Below are positions 22,984 to 34,045 of a stretch of 64,000 nucleotides of DNA, piece after piece; position 1 is the stretch's first letter; each line of letters starts with the position of its first letter. Origin of the DNA: Acanthosoma haemorrhoidale (lineage: Eukaryota; Arthropoda; Insecta; Hemiptera; Acanthosomatidae). The DNA lies in NCBI GenBank assembly GCA_930367205.1, contig OV884013.1, positions 121,559,827 through 121,623,826 on the forward strand, given 5' to 3'. The notes beneath the pieces are model-generated. The model did no database searches. It was not told the origin of the DNA and saw only the letters and a list, made by a program, of their open reading frames with translations. The position numbers and the translations under genes are program-made.

Positions 22984-23430
22984 GTGGTCAGACATACCAC
23001 GTTCGAGCAGTGGAGCAACAGTGAGCTTCACGAGATCTTTGAGCTGCCTACGGTGGATTAATTCATTCAACGTAGACATATCAAATTTTTTGATTCGTTG
23101 CAATACTTGACAAACCCTGTGTTTAACCCCCGCTCCGTTCCCCCATCGATGTCAAGACGCTGTCGCGGCAGGAACGCTTTAGTCTTTAGGTTCTAGTTTT
23201 ATGTTTTAGTTTTCTCCCAAATCGTAAACAGAAGGTGAGTCCCATCACCTAGCATTATATACTTTGTATTGTAATTTTAACGTCAACCTGATATTGTTAC
23301 GTAACCCTACCTTCTTCGAATGCATCAGCGCATCGGAGAAAGAGGAGAAATTGTAAATAGAAATGGACATTTGTAAAATTGTAAAAACTTTAATAAATTC
23401 AGAGGTTAAGGGGGAAAAAAATGATATTGA
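22984..23430 (+). mobile_element. J2b LINE fragment: ORF end plus 3' UTR
   Basis: The coding remnant begins near KVVRHTTFEQWSNSELHEIF and runs with a stop inside (GTGGATTAATTC) through IQRR...FFDSLQYLTNPVFN to a terminus near 23190. The 3' UTR follows, with hairpin GGTGAGTCCCATCACC at 23234-23249 (one loop change), the CTTCGAATGCATCAGCG block, and a purine-rich end near 23430. Parallel to 55010-55545 (opposite strand) and 60047-60775. Confidence 0.75.
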
Positions 23431-24533
23431 TGTAAAAATATAGATCGTAATGATAGTTAAGGTTCATTGACACAAACAGACAATATTAGTTTTCTTTTTC
23501 CTAGACCCTTGGGTACACAATAGCACAGATGTGATAAATAACTGATTTGTTTAATGCTATCTAATGCTAATAACATCAAACGTTATATTTCGAAAATATA
23601 CATTTTATACTTTTACTGAATTATGTTGTTGACAAAAATCTTTTTTGAATAATACCTACGGATACTCTTTTATTTAGCTTCGAAAGGAAATGAAAGGTTG
23701 ACAAAGGTCGAGATGTCATGTTCGAGAACATTCCCATGGTCGTTCTGACGGATACCCTTTCCCTTTGAAGTACATAACGTATTCATTATCCTTTCTTTTT
23801 AAACATGGAAAAACTCTCTTTGTTCCGAGGAGGATGTCTCGTCAGCTTACATCGGACGTTTAAGCCTCGTACGAATGCAAACTTCATCAAACATTCTATG
23901 CCATCCTTGATTTCAGTTCAGCCGGCGAACAGGGACGAAGAAAAAGAAAGAAAAAAATATCTGAAGGCCTCGGGGAATTATGAACCGGCTTTTCTGTTGA
24001 AATCCCATGAAATATTTCAAATATCACATCGAGTGGTCGATGAACAATGCCTCTGTTGTGGGCAGTTCAAATAGTACCCAGTTCATTCCGACCCGGTTGA
24101 AATATATCTGATAAAGGAAATTAGGGGGCTGGAGCATTCTGGGAAATGTATTCAATTGAATTTAACAATTTATTTATTAAATAAAACAAATCAATTGACT
24201 ACGCCGAAAATATTTGGTGATTTTCGGGCTTAAAAATTGTGCCTTCATATTATCAGCCTATGTGAAAAGATGGTTACATTGACCTTGAGATCCCTAGGCG
24301 ATTTTTCCTACCAGCTACCTTTCGTTCGAGCCCTGGCTCAGACAAAACTTTTTTTTTGCAGTACAAAATGCTTACGTGTTGTTGTTGTCTTCCACAATTT
24401 CTTCCTGATGACTGTACCACTGATTATCTGACCTTACTCATAGATCCCACGTCTTTTCTATTTTAGCAGTTAGTGATTTCTTCACCATTTTTGATCTGGG
24501 ATACATTTTCATACTTCTTGCATCGTTCCAGTC
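23431..24533. other. Unrecognised DNA
   Basis: Includes a plus-strand frame of 89 codons at 23805-24074 with Lys/Glu-rich middle and CLCCGQ near the end. I do not recognise it, and nothing around it supports a gene. Confidence 0.35.
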
Positions 24534-24660
24534 CAATACTCTTTATCTGTCAATAACCACAGTCTAATCCTTGATCGACCCCTAACTTGGAATAAACACG
24601 TATCCTAAATCCCTTGCTGACCCATATCCAATGTAAAACTATTCAACCTTCCTCAACAAC
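24534..24660 (+). pseudogene. Old jockey-type RT relic
   Basis: One frame reads LILDRPLTWNKHVS, the motif (L.LDRrLTWkkHI) found shortly before the C-terminal part of jockey-clade reverse transcriptases. Stops appear on both sides. It is more diverged than J1 or J2 and belongs to neither at first sight. Confidence 0.4.
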
Positions 24661-24944
24661 CCGAAAACTTCTTGTTGACTCACCCCCTTGTCCTGCCCTT
24701 CTGCTGCGTAGACTATGATGACCTTTATAGCGATCTGATGAATAATTGAACTTACTTCTGTTAGATTTCCTTCGGAGGTACCAACTAATTTCATTGCTAA
24801 CACTAAATATCGCTTATCTGCCCTTATTATTATGATATGTATGCATAGACTGTGCCATTTTGTTATTCCTTGAGGACTATGTCATAGAATAAAGTTTATT
24901 TTTCATTTCATCTAAGATAGTCTATTAATGCTGGAGACATTGTA

Positions 24945-25160
24945 GTGTCAACTTCTTCACCACGAATAAATAGAAGTCCCCCTCTTCTCGGCCCGGAAAA
25001 TATCGGCCTACGCCTTCTATGTTTTAATAATAAAAGCATTAAGCATCAGTTCAGAGAGGGGGAGACTAGTGCACGAAGCAGGTGAAGCTCACTAGCGGTG
25101 TGGCCTCTGACCTGCCTTATATAAGGGGTCAGATTTGGGGCATTTCCCGACAACATGAAC
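24945..25160 (+). repeat. LTR-like repeat, copy C (5' part)
   Basis: ACGAATAAATAGAAGTC followed by CCCCTCTTCTCGG matches the reverse complement of 45190-45245. This copy holds only the TATA-like part and the first downstream bases. The CTCTGCATCTCTC and TCTCGCTAAAA landmarks of A and B are missing. Confidence 0.5.
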
Positions 25161-26059
25161 GGCAAGCAGTTGTAACTATTCTTTTAGCACTGAAATCTCA
25201 CAAAATATGGCGTCGTCATTCGTAGCACATATTTTCACATCTTACTTTATTACATTGATTTAAAATATCCGGTGTCCTGGTTTGGAAGCAAGCCATTTTC
25301 GTATAGCCTCACTGTTCTATGTACAATATAATGTACTTTTTGATATATTATGTAATAATTAATAGAACAGTGATTTAATCCCCCAATGTACATATTGTCA
25401 ATAAAAAAACAAAACATTGTTCTATTGCTCAAAGGTAGTCTGATAGTGGGAGCTCCCGTGCCCTACGCACAGCCTCCAAACGATATAAGACTCTATATCT
25501 CATTGAATTATGTATTATCGTCCTAATATATTGCTCCTTTATATTGTTACTAGCGGAGTATTAGAGGGGAATAGAGATTTGTCAAGATCATATCGGGGCG
25601 AATATATTTGAATGTATGTTAATGTAATGTGGTTTTGTGAATGCGCTTGAACGGTGAAAACATAATGGATTAGGAAACCAAGTCTGAATAATGTGAGCTA
25701 CTCAAAGCAGGGGGGGGGAGCAATTTCACCGAATAAATATGCCCTGTGTTTACGTATTCTACCCTAATAAGACAAGGGTTTGGTATCTGGATGGCCAGAT
25801 GAGAGATGCCGGCAAAAGTTATTCACTCAGCTCAAATAACATTGTTTTAATAATTTAACGTGAACTTTTATTGTTTAAGGTTTACTGTTTAACAGTTATG
25901 AATGTTAAGTTGATTAACTTTAAATAGATTAACTTCACGATGGAACCCGGCGAATTATTAATATGTCATTGGGTATTACCACTGACGAACAGTGGCTCAA
26001 AATTCTGATTTAGGTTGACAAAAACACTTTATTCTATGATTTTATTGTTCTGGTTATGA
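25161..26059. other. Unrecognised AT-rich DNA
   Basis: A minus-strand frame at 25250-25432 is not recognised. A G9 run occurs near 25711. Confidence 0.4.
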
Positions 26060-26537
26060 TGAATAATATTCTGTTGTTTTATTGAATAATTACGCATTAT
26101 TTAATAATTTGGAAGCTTGGATAATATCTAGATTATAAAACTTGAGTACGGAGTAAAAAATATATTTAAAATTGTACACAATGCAACCCAGCATAAATTA
26201 TACAATACAATTAATTCATACAACTTGATTATTGAAATCATAAATATAAAATTAAATTAGCTAATAATTACCATCATATGACTCATCATCAATCGCACAA
26301 TCAGACGAATCGTATACCAAGTAATCTTCATCGTCACACGGTTGAACATCACTTCCTACCGATGATGTGTTGCTATTGTAGGTGGGACAATTAAATTCAG
26401 AACTTTCACAGGTAATTTCTCGCTTCTCTCTAGTCACTTCTCCGAGTGAGTTGATTACACTGTCGGGCGTTATCGAAAGCATATTCAACAAATCCATAAT
26501 TGTGGAAATTCCATTTTTGATAAAGAGCACGTAAAAT
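26060..26537 (-). CDS. Possible terminal exon of an unidentified host gene
   Basis: On the minus strand a pyrimidine tract and acceptor (CTTTTCTTGTCAG) end at 26538. From 26537 an open frame of about 92 codons runs in phase (FYVLFIKNGISTIMDLLNML, then SITPDSVINSLGE) to a stop at 26261-26263. The first half looks helical. The tail is acidic (CDDEDYLVYDSSDCAIDDES). AATAAA follows at 26083-26078, with a second signal about 37 bp on. Acceptor, frame, stop and poly(A) signals in the right order suggest a last coding exon. I do not recognise the family, and no upstream exon is identified. A chance frame is still possible. Confidence 0.35.
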
Positions 26538-26900
26538 CTGACAAGAAAAGATTGGGGATCGATGTGGTGTTCAATTATATATCATTGTACAGGTTAGGAT
26601 TGGCGCTATACAATATTAAAAAAATAGCCCGGGATACATGCGGATAAAAAACACTGCATACGTTGAAAAATTATAAACGAAAAACAAAAATGACATATGT
26701 TTTTCAAAATCTATTATAAGACACATTGCCTCTTATTTCGATCAAATAAAATATACATAAAATCAATCACATCAAAAGTAATATTCTTCACTTCAACCTC
26801 TTAAGACTTATCTCTCTGGAATTATTACATCGAATTGCGACCTATAGCAGGTTTGATATTGTCATGGGGTCATGGATTAATCGATTATTTGAATTGACTT

Positions 26901-27134
26901 TTGTCCACCAAGCTTGAACTAGGCGATTTTCTGTGGGACGTTTACAAAAAAGTTGCTCTCATTACCGATAAAAAAAATAAACAATTGCTCACTACCATAG
27001 GATATCCTTCCTTTAGGAGGTTAAAACAAATGTTAAAAATAATTTATAGTTTTTACAAAAAATGGTTATGCAATTACAGGCACAAATTATGCTCTCATAA
27101 AAATACTGCTGATAAAGTTAAACTACTGTCTTGA
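26901..27134 (+). other. Anonymous open frame, 77 codons
   Basis: Opens at TTG. The start STKLELGDFLW resembles a few residues of XPF/MUS81-type nucleases, but the similarity stops at once and the rest is Lys-rich. Probably chance. Confidence 0.12.
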
Positions 27135-27144
27135 TGAAATTAAG

Positions 27145-27637
27145 TATCCTCGAATGCTCGTTCGAACTAGATGATAATGGCTTACGTCGAGCTCCCCACC
27201 ATCACCGTAGCCATCAGACAACGTCACATCAAGTTCTTCGACTCGATGAAGCAGAGTCTAAACCCTATCTTCCCAGACATGACACCACCACCGCTACCGG
27301 CACGATGGCAACTCACAAGATCGAGTAAAGCAGAAGAAATGGTTGACATCACGGCGCTTGGCCCACCAACAACAAGCCTCTAAGGGGCACCCTCACTGAT
27401 ATCAGACTAACTACGACTGCACTACATGCCTAGAGAAGACTCTAGGCCCAGCCACCAGTGGACTCTCACCACTGTACCGTAACAATCAACCTCCACCGAG
27501 GATTCCCACACTCCTTACTCCTCTCACACCACCTTCAAGCAGGTCCTTCTAGTACAAGGATCCGATCACCCTAATATTTTATATTTCTCCCTCATCCTAA
27601 AATTTTAACTAGAGCTTAGAAAAAAAAAAAAAAAAAA
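27145..27637 (+). mobile_element. J3 LINE 3' end with poly(A)
   Basis: The plus-strand frame 27171-27383 contains IRQRHIKFFDSMKQSLNPIF and PPLPARWQL, the same C-terminal signature as J2 (IQRRHIKFFDSLQ...NPVF, PHRWQ) but more GC-rich and with another C-terminal tail (GPPTTSL-stop at 27381). A 250-bp 3' UTR follows, ending GAGCTTAG plus about 19 A. The tail abuts the Tigger-1 copy. Fragments at 3549, 58216, 63414 and 9556 carry the same or a sister 3' end. Confidence 0.75.
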
Positions 27638-27871
27638 GAACCACTTTTTAAAGTTTTCTTCAAGTTGTGGGTAATCACCAGTCTTGAAGCGTTTTACTTT
27701 GCTGCTTGATGTCTGGGAAGTGATTTTGTCCTTGTTCTTCAGGATTGATGTGATCGTGAAACGAGGGACGTTAAACCACTAGGATACGTCAATTTGCTTA
27801 AAGCCACTGGCCACGGCCTTTATGATTTGTTGTTTCTCTTTAATAGAGAGGCTAACTTTTTTCGGAGGCAT
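27638..27871 (-). pseudogene. Tigger-1 transposase N terminus, stop at residue ~31
   Basis: ATG at 27871-27869, then PPKKVSLSIKEKQQIIKAV and FKQIDVS-stop-WFNVPR (Lys codon changed to TAG). Past the stop the frame stays open through SILKNKDKITSQ and KRFKTGDYPQLEENFKKWF. This copy therefore shows the correct joining of the two DNA-binding halves, which the copies at 992 and 7440 have lost by deletion or frameshift. Confidence 0.75.
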
Positions 27872-28008
27872 GGTAACGTGTCACAACGATAGCGAAAGCG
27901 AGACTGAACTGTAGAAACGAAAGAAAATCTTAGTACAATTCCTAAAACTCCCCCTCTCTCCTCACCTTATTTCCTTTCAGTAAAAAGAGTACGAATTACA
28001 TGTGGGAT

Positions 28009-28217
28009 CTCACTTTCAAACTGAAGGTGAGCCCCATCACCTTGTAATGTATTTATGTTATTTTCCTTTTAACTTCAATCTGATTTATGTAACCCAACCT
28101 CCTTCAAATGCATTTGCGTATAGCAGAAAGAGGAGAAAATTTGCCAATGCTTTTGTTTATATTTTTCACATTGTATAATTTAAAGGGGTTTAGGGGGGAG
28201 GGGGAAATATATATATA
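28009..28217 (+). mobile_element. J2b 3' UTR inserted in Tigger-1
   Basis: Contains hairpin GGTGAGCCCCATCACC at 28026-28041, the CTTCAAATGCATTTGCG block, and an end that runs into a short (AT)n. TGGGAT is present on both sides (28003-28008 and 28218-28223) but once in the intact Tigger copies, so it is a short target duplication. The coding part is absent. Confidence 0.8.
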
Positions 28218-28335
28218 TGGGATTTCCTAGAAAGCATTTATCTCGCACTCAATCTGCTCTCTGGTCTCTCAATGTCCTCTTTCCCTTTCTTGAAACAGTA
28301 CGAATTAACGAGGTTTTTAAGCTGTAAATACGTAT

Positions 28336-29701
28336 TTAATACGTACGCAGTTAATTAAATGGGATAGTATTTGCCCAAGCCTGATTGTCCTGTTTGTCTT
28401 TTACTCAACGGATATAATAACGATTAGCTTGGTAGTTGTTTACAGAGCGGTTGGGTATTAGCTCTTATCTTGATTGGCCGACCTGTAATTTTCTGCCCAT
28501 TAATAACGCTCCGTCATGATGTCGTGTCATGGAGGGGTTTTGTAAGCTTTTTTTGTTCGAATTAATCTCCCCTACAATTGATTCCGTGCTTTGGTATACT
28601 GTTGCTGAAATATCAAATTGTCTTCTATCGGCCATTTTGTGATGAAAAATTAGCGAATACGTAACTAAGGTTACCAAAAGTCAAGTCTTAGCGAGTAACT
28701 AATGTATGGATTTTTTTTTCCCTTGATACAATTTCTATTAAATACATGTCTTTTGCAACCGAAAAATTAATAATAAAACAAAACTTCTGTGTTTATGTCA
28801 TGTTTAAATGTAAACAGTAAACTTATGTACAAAGGTTTCAATTTTTGCGACTTAACTTCAACTTATGATGTAATTAACCAGTACATTTTTGGATTGAATG
28901 GTTTTAGGTTTTCTCAGGATGTACCTGCCATACGCAGATATACGCTTTTTTTTTTCCTTATCGAAGTTCCCCTCATCAAAATAATGAAAAAAGTTCACAT
29001 ATACATTAGTCCGTAATCGCTTACTTAGCCTGCTACCGCTGCTGAAATATTTTGCCCAAATTTCGGCTCCCCCTGTGAAATGAGGTCGTGAATATCTAGG
29101 GCATTAATTAAGGGGAGAAATTGGCGGTTTCTAAGGTTTTCGACTAAAACGGTCCTAGAACTGCAGGAGAATAATAAGTGGTAAAAAAAACGGTAGGAAC
29201 CACATGAAATTTTGTAACAAAACCTTGTTATTTTTTACTCCAGAATTCTAAATACTGTTATGCGTAGTACACATGGTAGATTACTTCCAAAAATCCCTGT
29301 ACATCATTAATGTTCAGTATTTTACTATTTAGGGAAAATAACTGTTGAATAACTTAGACCCCCTGTATTTTAAGACCCAGTAGCTTGGTCGTAATTCCGA
29401 ATCGATATTCCTTTAATCATATTGATTTTTCTTAAATATTTGTAATCAAAAAAGAATAATTTATCAAAAGAAAGATTTAAAAACAACAATGTATTTACTG
29501 CCGGATTGTGGAATTGTATAATTATAAAACAGCTTTATTGTAGTCTTTGTACAACTGATAACCTCTTCTTTATTGTAATAACGCTTTCGGTAGCTCTAAG
29601 TAATCTCTACAATAGAATTAAAAGTTAAACGATAAAAAAAACTTTTAATAATTAACTTTTGCGTGTATGAAGACAAACTAATTACTACTGTTCCTACATC
29701 C
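28336..29701. other. Unrecognised AT-rich DNA
   Basis: Frames of 70-75 codons at 28465-28677 (minus) and 28789-29016 (plus) are not recognised. Confidence 0.4.
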
Positions 29702-29893
29702 AGGGGGGTTCATGTCGTGAGCGTCTGCGGCTCTCGCGATCTTGGTCAGCTTCCACAGGCTCGTATCCGGTAACGCGGCTGACGGAGGAGCGGGGGGAAC
29801 TTCCCAAGACTCCGCTTCCTCTCTCGCATAAGAGGGATGTGACAAACATGTGGATTTGGGTGGCCTCTGGGCTGTCTGTAAATATTGTATGAA
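29702..29893 (+). mobile_element. J1 LINE 3' UTR fragment, truncated at both ends
   Basis: Begins at TTCATGTCGTGAGCGTC and ends after CTGTAAATATTGTATGAA, before the terminal hairpin and AATAAAGTTGTT. The two minus-strand frames over it are shadows. Confidence 0.7.
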
Positions 29894-32300
29894 ATATTTC
29901 AAAATTGCTTTCACGTTTTGGCATGGAGGTTTGTAAGCTCAGGTCGATTGGATAATTTTAGTTATTAACAGTGAGGAAAAGTTAACCGTACAAACTAAAG
30001 TTAATATTTTAATCGATTGTTATCGGACATCCCTGGTTCGCGGAGTAGTTTGGAACTTATTCTTTTTGAGACTCTCTAGAGATAATATTTATTCTGACAA
30101 ATCTATTTCCGCTCGACCCTTGGCTATTTTTCATCCTCCCCTGAGGAAATACTCGGAAGGGACATGTTTGTCGAAAGAGCGACGCACATTTGTCTCATAT
30201 CCTATTAAGCAAATAGAACTGCCTCTGTGCTTTAACAGATGAGCAAACAAGTCTTTTTTCGAATGTGTTTATCAATTCCCCTTTGGTTCTCGTTCGGGAT
30301 CTTTGTAATAGCAATCCTTTTGTAACCGCTTGCTTACACTGTCCACAAGACGCCTTATGTCATACATACAGACATATCCATGGATCAGTTCCCTTATCCT
30401 TAAGTGGAATTTCCTCAAGTATGTTGAGGTGTCCTAGATTTTTAATTTTCCAAAATTTTAATTTTGATTAATTCAAAATTCCGAACACGTGACCTCTCCT
30501 TTGGCCAATAAGAGTAAGCCAGGTGGCGTTAAAGAGGGAAAGGTTAGCTCACGCCTATCCTTGTGTGAAGGACGTACTCCCGTTCATAGTGTTATTTTAA
30601 AATTATTGAAGAACAATTATTGTACGAAATAAAGAATATGCCCACTATTGAGAAATATCACTGTGGCTGAAGAATCATTGGACATACCGACGACTATAGG
30701 AAACGAGGTATGTTACAATGCACTAAAATATTTGTGTTTGAATGTTTTTCGACAGAAAATACTTCGTAAGAGAATCAGTAATATTTTATTTTTTTTTATT
30801 TTTTCATCATCATCTAACCAAAATGCTATCATCTACGGAGATTTTATCCACGGATGCAGATGAAATACGATTCCCTGTATCGTTTCAAAGTAATCCATAT
30901 CCCTTCCTACTGTACAATCATTATACCTTTGTTAAATGGCATTTTATTAGCAAAGGGGTGAGGTTTTACTTTTTTATAGCAGAAACCTTTATGTTTCCAG
31001 CAGTGAGTCTGTCTCTGGCTAAGCTAGAAAAATAACATTGCATGTAAAATGCTAAAGTTAGGTATGATTTAATGTCAATTCCTCGTTCTATTGAAGTAAA
31101 GGTTCTTGTTAGCCAATGCAGTGTTAACCAATATTTATAAAATACTATTTCTACCTTGGCACGTAGGTAGGAGAAAGATATTAGATAACGAATGAACTTC
31201 TTGACAATTGTAAAATAAATGGTATTGATAACTATTAAATACAAAATGAATTTACCCCGGCCACATTGCCCTTACCGCAACCATAGACTCCTACCGACAG
31301 TTACAATAGACACAGGGGACACACAATGGCCCTTGGGACTCGGCTCATTGACTCCAATAGCTGCGCGAGGGCCCGCATCCACTCTTTGTAGTCTTTACTT
31401 ACTACATCCTCTATCTCACCTCTGAAGCCATTTCGTCCCTTGTAACAGGCAGGGCAATAAATAATAATGAAATTAACATTTATTTATCTACGATTGTTCA
31501 GATATAACTTTTCATATCCCGCAGGATTGAAATTATTTTTCCTAATCCATAAGTGTTTGCAACATCAAGCGGGTTCTCACAAAACACCTTATAACTAACG
31601 ACTGTTTGTAATCATGGCGATTTAAAGTCACAAAAAAAAAACAACAAGTTATTAATCAGATCGCCGAATCATTTAATAATAGGATTTATGAAATTTATGA
31701 CCCTTAATTATTGTTTGTAGGGTTTGTAAACTTTTTTTTGAACTTCAGGTATAATTCCGGGAACGAGACGAACGCATGAGAGCAATCCTGTGGTCTCTTG
31801 CTACAAAAACTTAAAAAGTAAGTTATTTTCATGGTTTTACAACAGAAACCTTAGACAAATGATATCTTTTGTCATTGATGTGTTGGTGACATGAAAAATT
31901 CTGGCAACGCTATAAAACATGATTAAATATCAATAAATTACAGTTGGGTATGAAATAAAACCTATTGAGTCCCCGAATAACATGTCGTGTGTGACCTTTC
32001 CAGATGAATGCTACTTTGCGGTGAAATTTGACCCGAAAATCCTAAGCATGATAGCCACAGCTCGACGAAATTAGCGTACCTAATCAATAAATTATTTCAT
32101 AGCAATAAAAATAAATTTAAAATTGAATATTTCGACGCTCAAATTAGTAGTTTATTATTTCAAAAGGTCCTATACAGTATATTTGTAATAAAAACCGCGC
32201 AACGTTTTCGTAATCCCACCCATTAATTGTGTGATTCGACCCACTTGAAATTTCAACTAAGTCATCTCTTTCCAGGTAAGCCTAGTGGCCTTTCAGCTAG
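29894..32300. other. Unrecognised, mostly unique DNA
   Basis: Frames at 30265, 30648, 30742, 31219 (plus) and 30966 (minus) are 68-97 codons and unrecognised. A GC-richer patch lies at 31250-31430. The motif CCCTGAGGAAAT...TTTGTCGAAAGAGCGACGC at 30139-30186 is discussed under findings. Confidence 0.4.
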
Positions 32301-32310
32301 GGGGCACAGA

Positions 32311-32780
32311 CAGTCGATAGTGCTATCGATACATCGCTAGTCGCTTGAACAATCGATAGTTCTCTTTTCGCACTGGTCCTTTTCACTTACGAAATTCAGT
32401 CATGTAATTGAACCGCAACATTCCCCGTTCTTCCTCATCCACAGTACACAGTTCCTGAAAATACTCGATTGAGTTCTCAAATTTTGTATTTAGTGCTTAT
32501 TATTATCTCTAAATATTGCGTTGGCTGCGCGTTTTAAGCGATATGTTTTTCGTTTTTTTTTAAATTAAACTTAATTTTGCAATATTTCGCTTTAATTGCT
32601 TATTTTTATCTTCCAAAAAAAATGCGCCAAGTAATCATAAATTATTTATTACTAACATCTTTTCTGCTTTCCTAGTAAAATAATGTTTTCTCTTTGAAAT
32701 GGGAAATATAAACTATCGATACTATCGAATTTCCCGTCCGTGGAATGAGGACATCGATAGTGGCCATACTATCGATTATC
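32311..32780. promoter_or_regulatory. Cluster of TATCGATA / CGATA motifs
   Basis: Perfect palindromes TATCGATA at 32324-32331 and 32714-32721. Further ATCGAT or CGATAG sites lie around 32314, 32352, 32722, 32753 and 32770. In Drosophila this octamer is the DRE bound by DREF and overlaps BEAF-32 sites at promoters and boundaries. Whether it works so here is inference. Confidence 0.35.
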
Positions 32781-33094
32781 AGCCTCCCCTACTTCCGTCT
32801 ACCTCCCCGTGGCTATTGACGCTTGAGCCGCACACCCTTGATGACACCATTAGTGCACTATTAGGCCAAACTGTGGATAATTCTGTTTACATCGGCCTTC
32901 CTACCTGGAGGAGCATGTGGTGCCCAGGTAGCCAGGGTGTCGACCCATTAATACCCTCTTCTCAGAACTTCTTACTCAGACACACAAAGGTGTGCTTTGA
33001 CATTCTCCCCTGGGGTCCTCGACTCCCCACGGATTGGGCTCAGCTGCTCTGGAGTCCCGCTGTGCTTTCTTCTCCAGTCCCGTTTAGCCACTAA
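32699..33094 (+). CDS. Anonymous open frame, 131 codons
   Basis: Opens at ATG within the TATCGATA cluster and runs to a TAA. Composition is Pro/Leu/Trp-rich (WLLTLEPHTLDDTISALLGQ, then PTWRSMWCPGSQG). GC-richer than its surroundings. No signal peptide, membrane segment or known domain seen. Its position near possible promoter motifs is suggestive, but a chance frame in a GC-richer patch is the simpler reading. Confidence 0.2.
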   Translation: MGNINYRYYRISRPWNEDIDSGHTIDYQPPLLPSTSPWLLTLEPHTLDDTISALLGQTVDNSVYIGLPTWRSMWCPGSQGVDPLIPSSQNFLLRHTKVCFDILPWGPRLPTDWAQLLWSPAVLSSPVPFSH

Positions 33095-33590
33095 CAGGCC
33101 CCTATTCACATACCCCCCCTCTCATTGATAAATAATTTATGCTTCATTCTTCCTCCGTTCATTTCTAATATATTCCTTTCTTAAAAAAAAATCTTTTCTA
33201 GAGTTTTTTTTTGTTCCGTATTTATACTCTTAACATTTTATGATGTTTAATAATCATTCGAACATTTTTTTTTTTACTTTATTAAAGCATCACATAAATT
33301 TGTTTTCTTGGTTTCTTTATAACTACTTGTTTACGAGCAAATTTTAATGGGGTTTCACTATTATTTATTATTATTAATAATTAACAGCCGAAAAAAATAT
33401 TACTGGCCTGAATGTTACTTTTTTATACGGTTTATTTTTCTATCTTGTAGTTATTAGTAGTAGTAAGAAGAATTTTCGACCACCCCTGCCACCGGAACGA
33501 TATTTGGTAGCCAAAAAACTACCGAATTGTTTGATTTTTGCTAAATAACTTTTTTAATCTTAGTGATAATTAGTTTCATATTAATTAGCA
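33095..33590. other. Unrecognised AT-rich DNA
   Basis: T-rich runs; nothing coding recognised. Confidence 0.4.
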
Positions 33591-33681
33591 GGTTGAGGCC
33601 CTGATGAGGACCAGGTACGATTGAGTCCTGGGCCAACTTGAATGTGGATGCATAATAATGTATTTAGGTTACGTCGTGGTA

Positions 33682-33975
33682 CTAGGCTTAGTAAATAGGT
33701 TACCCTTTTGAGTATGTGGTTAATTAGATGTAAGATAAAATTGTAAATAGGTTATAGATAGTAAAAACTAATTAGTATGTAATATCTGTTATTAGTAGGT
33801 TGCTAGGTAGATACTGTGCCGTAGAATTAAGTAAGTACTAAGGCTTAGCAAATAGGTTATTGTTTGGTTAATTACTGTTTGTATGAAGGTTAGTTGTAAA
33901 TAAGTTGTAGAAAGTAAAAACTAGTTAGGATGTAAGCAATATATGTTAGTAGATTGTGAGGTAGTAAGTTTATTG
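33682..33975 (+). repeat. Diverged ~140-bp tandem duplication
   Basis: Unit 1 (about 33682-33818) and unit 2 (about 33836-33975) share in order GTACTAGGCTTAG / GTACTAAGGCTTAG, AAATAGGTTA, TGGTTAATTA, GTAAATA.GTT, AGTAAAAACTA and TTAGTAG.TTG. Two AATAAA motifs follow (34030-34045). Possibly the tail of an old retroelement; no coding part is visible. Confidence 0.6.
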
Positions 33976-34045
33976 TTATATTGGTGGTTGATAAGATTAT
34001 TGTAAATAGAGTAATGGATTGCGAATGCGAATAAACGACTAATAA

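Larger units (their letters stand above)
27638..28335 (-). mobile_element. Tigger-1 copy 3, interrupted by J2b
   Basis: Minus-strand Tigger-1 in two blocks: 27638-28008 (HTH coding and part of the 5' region) and 28218-28335 (rest of the 5' region as far as it is preserved). Neither terminus is kept: the 3' side stops at the J3 poly(A), and the 5' side fades near 28335. Between the blocks lies a J2b insertion (28009-28217). Confidence 0.8.

Noticed and set aside
26901..27134. STKLELGDFLW similarity to MUS81/XPF-type nucleases
   Set aside because: Only about ten residues match. The neighbouring conserved ERK..D motif is absent and no good splice sites frame the match.
33590..33650. CCCTGATGAGGACCAGG...GTCCTGGGCC as a hammerhead ribozyme
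   Set aside because: CTGATGAG and a stem are present, but the required GAAA does not follow the stem.
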